Assembly (NCBI GenBank): GCA_021153185.1
Contig: JAGKTY010000004.1
Coordinates: 62,001-126,000, forward strand
DNA length: 64,000 nt
Reading direction: 5' to 3'
From: Lachnospiraceae bacterium
GTDB lineage: Bacteria > Bacillota > Clostridia > Lachnospirales > Lachnospiraceae
Shown: piece by piece, positions 61,116 to 64,000 of the stretch
Layout: every line of letters starts with the position of its first letter
Position numbering within the stretch: the first letter of the stretch is position 1
Notes under the pieces: model-generated
What the model was told of the DNA's origin: nothing
What the model saw: only the letters and a program-made list of their open reading frames with translations
Databases searched by the model: none
Program-made: the position numbers and the translations under genes

Positions 61116-62142
61116 TTTAAAATCGCTAACATATGAAGAACTATTAGAAGAGCTCCTTGGGCGCTCCCTTCCCAAATTCCGTGCGGGGCAGATTTATGAG
61201 TGGACGCACCGGAAACTGGTGGAAGGGTTTGACGAAATGACAAATCTGTCAAAAGATTTAAGGGAGCAGTGTAAACAAATTTTTACATTTACGACGCTTA
61301 AAATGGTCGACAGACAGGTGTCACGGTTTGACGGAACAGAAAAATATCTGTTTGCCACAGAGGATGGCAATATGATGGAAAGCGTCCTGATGCGGTATCA
61401 TCATGGAAACAGTGTGTGTATTTCGTCCCAGATAGGATGCCGGATGGGATGCCGGTTTTGTGCCTCGACGCTGGACGGATTGACGCGCAATCTGACAGCA
61501 GCGGAAATGCTCGATCAGATTTACCGCATCCAGAAAATGACAGGAGAACGTGTGAGCAATGTCGTCATTATGGGGACAGGAGAGCCGATGGATAATTTTG
61601 ACAATGTTGTCAGGTTTATCAAGCTTCTGTCAGATGAACGCGGACTTCATATCAGCCAGAGAAATATTACGGTCAGCACATGCGGTCTTGTGCCGAGGAT
61701 GCGGCAGCTTGCGGATCTGAAGCTGCAGATTACATTGGCGCTATCCCTACATGCGGCAACAGATGAGAAGAGAAAAACACTGATGCCGATTGCCAACCGG
61801 TATACGATTGCACAGCTGATGGAAGCGTGCGGGTACTATTTTGAGCAGACCGGAAGGCGGCTTACGTTTGAGTATAGTCTGGTCAAGGGGGTAAATGATA
61901 CAAAAGAGGATGCGGAGCTTTTATCCAAATTGGCAAGGCAGGTAATGAGCCATGTCAATCTGATTCCTGTCAATCCGATTAAGGAAAGGGACTATGAACA
62001 ACCGGACACAAAGTTTGTGGAAGCGTTCAAAAAAAGACTGGAAAAAAACCATGTGAATGTGACAATCAGGCGGGAAATGGGACGCGATATTGACGGGGCA
62101 TGCGGACAGCTTAGAAAGAGACATTTGGACACGGAAAGATAA
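61108..62142 (+). CDS. rlmN: Dual-specificity rRNA/tRNA m2A methyltransferase RlmN
   Basis: The 344-residue radical SAM enzyme methylates A2503 of 23S rRNA and A37 of tRNAs. The cluster motif CRMGCRFC lies near residue 111, GTGEPMDNFDNV near 156, and the resolving cysteine in DIDGACGQLRKRH near the C-terminus; the second catalytic cysteine is in VSTCGL near 192. The first codon overlaps the end of rsmB. A promoter for prpC lies in the gap that follows. Confidence 0.97.
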   Translation: MIDLKSLTYEELLEELLGRSLPKFRAGQIYEWTHRKLVEGFDEMTNLSKDLREQCKQIFTFTTLKMVDRQVSRFDGTEKYLFATEDGNMMESVLMRYHHGNSVCISSQIGCRMGCRFCASTLDGLTRNLTAAEMLDQIYRIQKMTGERVSNVVIMGTGEPMDNFDNVVRFIKLLSDERGLHISQRNITVSTCGLVPRMRQLADLKLQITLALSLHAATDEKRKTLMPIANRYTIAQLMEACGYYFEQTGRRLTFEYSLVKGVNDTKEDAELLSKLARQVMSHVNLIPVNPIKERDYEQPDTKFVEAFKKRLEKNHVNVTIRREMGRDIDGACGQLRKRHLDTER

Positions 62143-62175
62143 GGCGGTGGAAAGCAACGGGAAAGGGGCTTTCTA

Positions 62176-62204
62176 TTGCCTTTTTTTTGCATTTGTGCTA
62201 TAGT
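62176..62204 (+). promoter_or_regulatory. Promoter of prpC-prkC
   Basis: TTGCCT at 62176-62181 and TATAGT at 62199-62204 are 17 bases apart, allowing expression of the phosphatase-kinase pair apart from the upstream operon. Confidence 0.6.
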
Positions 62205-62293
62205 AAAAAGGACTATGGAGTAGTATGGTCAGTTCCCAAAACGTGCGTTGCAAAAGCGTGTCTTTGGGAAAACAACAAAAGGAGAGCAAGGTT

Positions 62294-63049
62294 TTGTTAA
62301 AATCGTATTCCGTCACAGACATAGGACGTAAAAGACAGTTAAATCAGGATTACGTGTATTCATCAGGGCAGCCTGTTGGCAAGCTTCCAAACCTGTTTAT
62401 CGTAGCGGATGGCATGGGAGGACATAAGGCAGGAGATTTTGCCTCCAAGTACACAGTGGAAACAATCGAACAGGAAATCAAACAATCGTTTGAAAAGAAT
62501 CCGACAACCATCATCAAACATGCAATCAGCGTAGCAAATGAGCATGTTCGAAGGAAAGCGGCGTCGGATCCGAATCTGACAGGAATGGGTACGACGGTCG
62601 TTGTCGCGACAATCATCGGAAAGTACTTACAGGTGGCAAACGTTGGAGATTCCAGATTATATATCATAAACGATACAGAAATCAAACAGGTAACGAGAGA
62701 TCATTCCCTGGTGGAGGAAATGATACGGCTTGGTGGAATCGAGCGCAAGGACGCAAGACTTCACCCGGACAAAAATATTATCACCAGAGCAATTGGAGCC
62801 AGAGATGAAGTGGAGGCTGATTTCTTCACGGTGGAGCTTAGCGCTGCGGACACGGTTCTGATGTGTTCCGATGGACTGACCAACATGCTTGAGGATCAGG
62901 AAATTATGGATATCATCCATACGCATGATGATCCAAGAAATTTGGTTGAGACCGCACAGGCGCTCATTGATGCAGCAAATAACAACGGTGGAAAAGACAA
63001 CATAGCAGTTGTCCTTGTAAAACCTTTTGTAGATGAGGTGATAGTATGA
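62294..63049 (+). CDS. prpC: PP2C-type serine/threonine phosphatase PrpC
   Basis: The 251-residue PP2C phosphatase reverses PrkC phosphorylation. It starts SYSVTDIGRKRQLNQD, has ADGMGGHKAGDFAS near residue 40 (metal aspartate), GDSRLY near 117, RDHSLVEEM, SDGLTNML near 196 and GGKDNIAVVLV at the end. I chose the TTG at 62294, preceded by AAAGGAG with normal spacing; an ATG at 62225 with a closer GGAG is the alternative. The stop overlaps the kinase start (ATGA). Confidence 0.94.
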   Translation: MLKSYSVTDIGRKRQLNQDYVYSSGQPVGKLPNLFIVADGMGGHKAGDFASKYTVETIEQEIKQSFEKNPTTIIKHAISVANEHVRRKAASDPNLTGMGTTVVVATIIGKYLQVANVGDSRLYIINDTEIKQVTRDHSLVEEMIRLGGIERKDARLHPDKNIITRAIGARDEVEADFFTVELSAADTVLMCSDGLTNMLEDQEIMDIIHTHDDPRNLVETAQALIDAANNNGGKDNIAVVLVKPFVDEVIV

Positions 63050-64000
63050 TAAAGACTGGGATGTTAATCGGAGATCGTTATGAGATCCTTGAAAAAATCG
63101 GCACAGGTGGAATGAGCGATGTTTACAAAGCAAAGTGCCACAAATTGAATCGATATGTAGCTGTCAAAGTATTAAAACAGGAATTCAGCGAAAATACAAA
63201 CTTTGTATCCAAATTCCGCACGGAGGCACAGGCGGCAGCAGGACTGATGCATCCGAATATCGTCAACGTATATGACGTTGGAGAAGAAGACGGCATTTAT
63301 TATATTGTGATGGAGCTTGTCGAGGGCATTACCTTAAAGAGCTACATCGAAAAAAAGGCAAGACTTTCCGTCAAAGAAGCAATCAGTATTGCAATTCAGG
63401 TTTCGATGGGAATTGAGGCAGCACACAACAACCACATCATCCACAGGGATATCAAACCGCAGAATATCATGATTTCCAAAGAAGGAAAGGTCAAAATCGC
63501 GGACTTTGGTATTGCAAAGGCGGCAACAAGTAACACCATCACATCAAACGTGATGGGTTCGGTGCATTACACGTCGCCGGAACAGGCAAGGGGAGGCTTT
63601 TCGGATGAGCGCAGTGATATTTATTCCCTTGGCTGTACGATGTTTGAAATGGTGACAGGCCGCGTGCCTTTTGATGGAGAGACAACGGTATCCATTGCGA
63701 TCAAACACATTCAGGAGGAAATGCCTTCCCCGAGAGAATTTGTCGGGGAGATACCGATCAGCATTGAGAAAATTATCTTCAAATGCACACAGAAGAGTCC
63801 GGATAGACGTTATCAGACAATTGCGGCACTGATTGCCGATCTGAAACAGTCTCTCATCAGTCCGGATGAAGACTTTGTTGACCTGGGACCACAGCTCGCA
63901 GGCGGTGAAACGAGAGCGATTTCGGAAGAGGAAATGGCTGCCATCAGAGAGCATACGGGAGCGGTTAAACTGGATATGCCGGAGCAGCAGATGCGTCTTC
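63046..64000 (+). CDS. prkC: Serine/threonine protein kinase PrkC (partial at 3' end)
   Basis: The first 318 codons of a Hanks-type kinase: the glycine loop IGTGGMSDVYKA near residue 20, VAVKVLK near 39, HRDIKPQNIM near 134, ADFGIAKA near 155 and GSVHYTSPEQARGG near 172. The kinase domain is complete and a juxtamembrane linker follows before the window ends. In Firmicutes it continues with a membrane helix and PASTA repeats that sense muropeptides; that part is not visible here. It is coupled to prpC by an ATGA overlap. Confidence 0.96.
   Translation, partial: MIKTGMLIGDRYEILEKIGTGGMSDVYKAKCHKLNRYVAVKVLKQEFSENTNFVSKFRTEAQAAAGLMHPNIVNVYDVGEEDGIYYIVMELVEGITLKSYIEKKARLSVKEAISIAIQVSMGIEAAHNNHIIHRDIKPQNIMISKEGKVKIADFGIAKAATSNTITSNVMGSVHYTSPEQARGGFSDERSDIYSLGCTMFEMVTGRVPFDGETTVSIAIKHIQEEMPSPREFVGEIPISIEKIIFKCTQKSPDRRYQTIAALIADLKQSLISPDEDFVDLGPQLAGGETRAISEEEMAAIREHTGAVKLDMPEQQMRL

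Noticed and set aside
60222..61175. 317-codon open frame antisense to rsmB
   Set aside because: It lies fully opposite a well-supported gene and its protein is rich in Cys, His and Arg in the manner of shadow frames.
1..64000. CRISPR array, prophage, integrative element or insertion sequence
   Set aside because: No regularly spaced repeats, integrase, transposase or phage genes were seen on either strand.
1..64000. tRNA or rRNA genes
   Set aside because: No cloverleaf with a GGTTCGAATCC-type arm or rRNA-like stretch was found in the intergenic regions read by eye.

Overview
The window is a stretch of chromosome from a Gram-positive anaerobe, most likely a member of the Lachnospiraceae (Clostridia; relatives of Roseburia, Agathobacter and Butyrivibrio). 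The evidence is the gene content: SCIFF ranthipeptide with its radical-SAM maturase beside a fused SecDF, HemZ, reverse rubrerythrin, FprA flavoprotein, rubredoxin, TIGR04086 and YczE/YitT membrane proteins, a T-box leader on trp genes, and a CIRCE element in front of groESL. A YjfB-type motility protein hints at a flagellated species. I see no rRNA, tRNA, prophage, insertion sequence or CRISPR array. Nearly all of the window is core chromosome with small, dense operons.

Layout. 1-7.6 kb: the 3' end of prephenate dehydratase, a polyphosphate pair (ppx-like and ppk1), and two membrane-anchored zinc-ribbon proteins, one with a C-type-lectin-like domain and one with a YARHG domain. 7.6-8.2 kb: a non-coding stretch with a candidate structured RNA ending in a strong terminator, followed by a dispersed hairpin repeat. 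8.2-13.7 kb: a cation/proton antiporter, rubredoxin, then on the minus strand YjfB with a hairpin-rich 3' end and a coupled pair (ABC-F ATPase and a PHP-HAD fusion). 13.9-17.8 kb: T-box-controlled trpC-trpF-trpB-trpA. 18-26.8 kb: a degenerate GGDEF protein, CIRCE-groES-groEL, two small membrane proteins, rel, an MBL-fold hydrolase and hemZ. 27.2-30.4 kb: a hydrolase, a patch of decaying genes (pxpB and serine dehydratase remnants), a Fur/PerR-type regulator, reverse rubrerythrin and two tandem copies of the dispersed repeat. 30.4-40 kb: a methyltransferase, an amidohydrolase, an epimerase, FprA, an SseB-like protein, MATE and BioY under a BirA-type operator, and small membrane proteins. 40-46.6 kb: hisS-aspS, a phosphopantetheinyl transferase, a dihydrouridine synthase, a CNNM/CorC-type protein. 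46.7-50.6 kb: SCIFF peptide, maturase, SecDF. 51-64 kb: a long co-directional run (amidase, recJ, pfkB, murE, priA, def, fmt, rsmB, rlmN, then prpC-prkC, the kinase running off the end).

The genes fit together as amino-acid supply, stress response (chaperones, peroxide and oxygen detoxification, (p)ppGpp, polyphosphate), RiPP production, translation and cell-wall growth control. The parts least explained by known families are the structured RNA near 7.75-7.95 kb, a family of hairpins with a conserved loop and changing stems (7.95, 29.9, 30.0, 32.06 and 50.83 kb), hairpin clusters behind yjfB and in front of bioY, and the zinc-ribbon receptor-like pair. All names come from reading sequence by eye; no database search was run.
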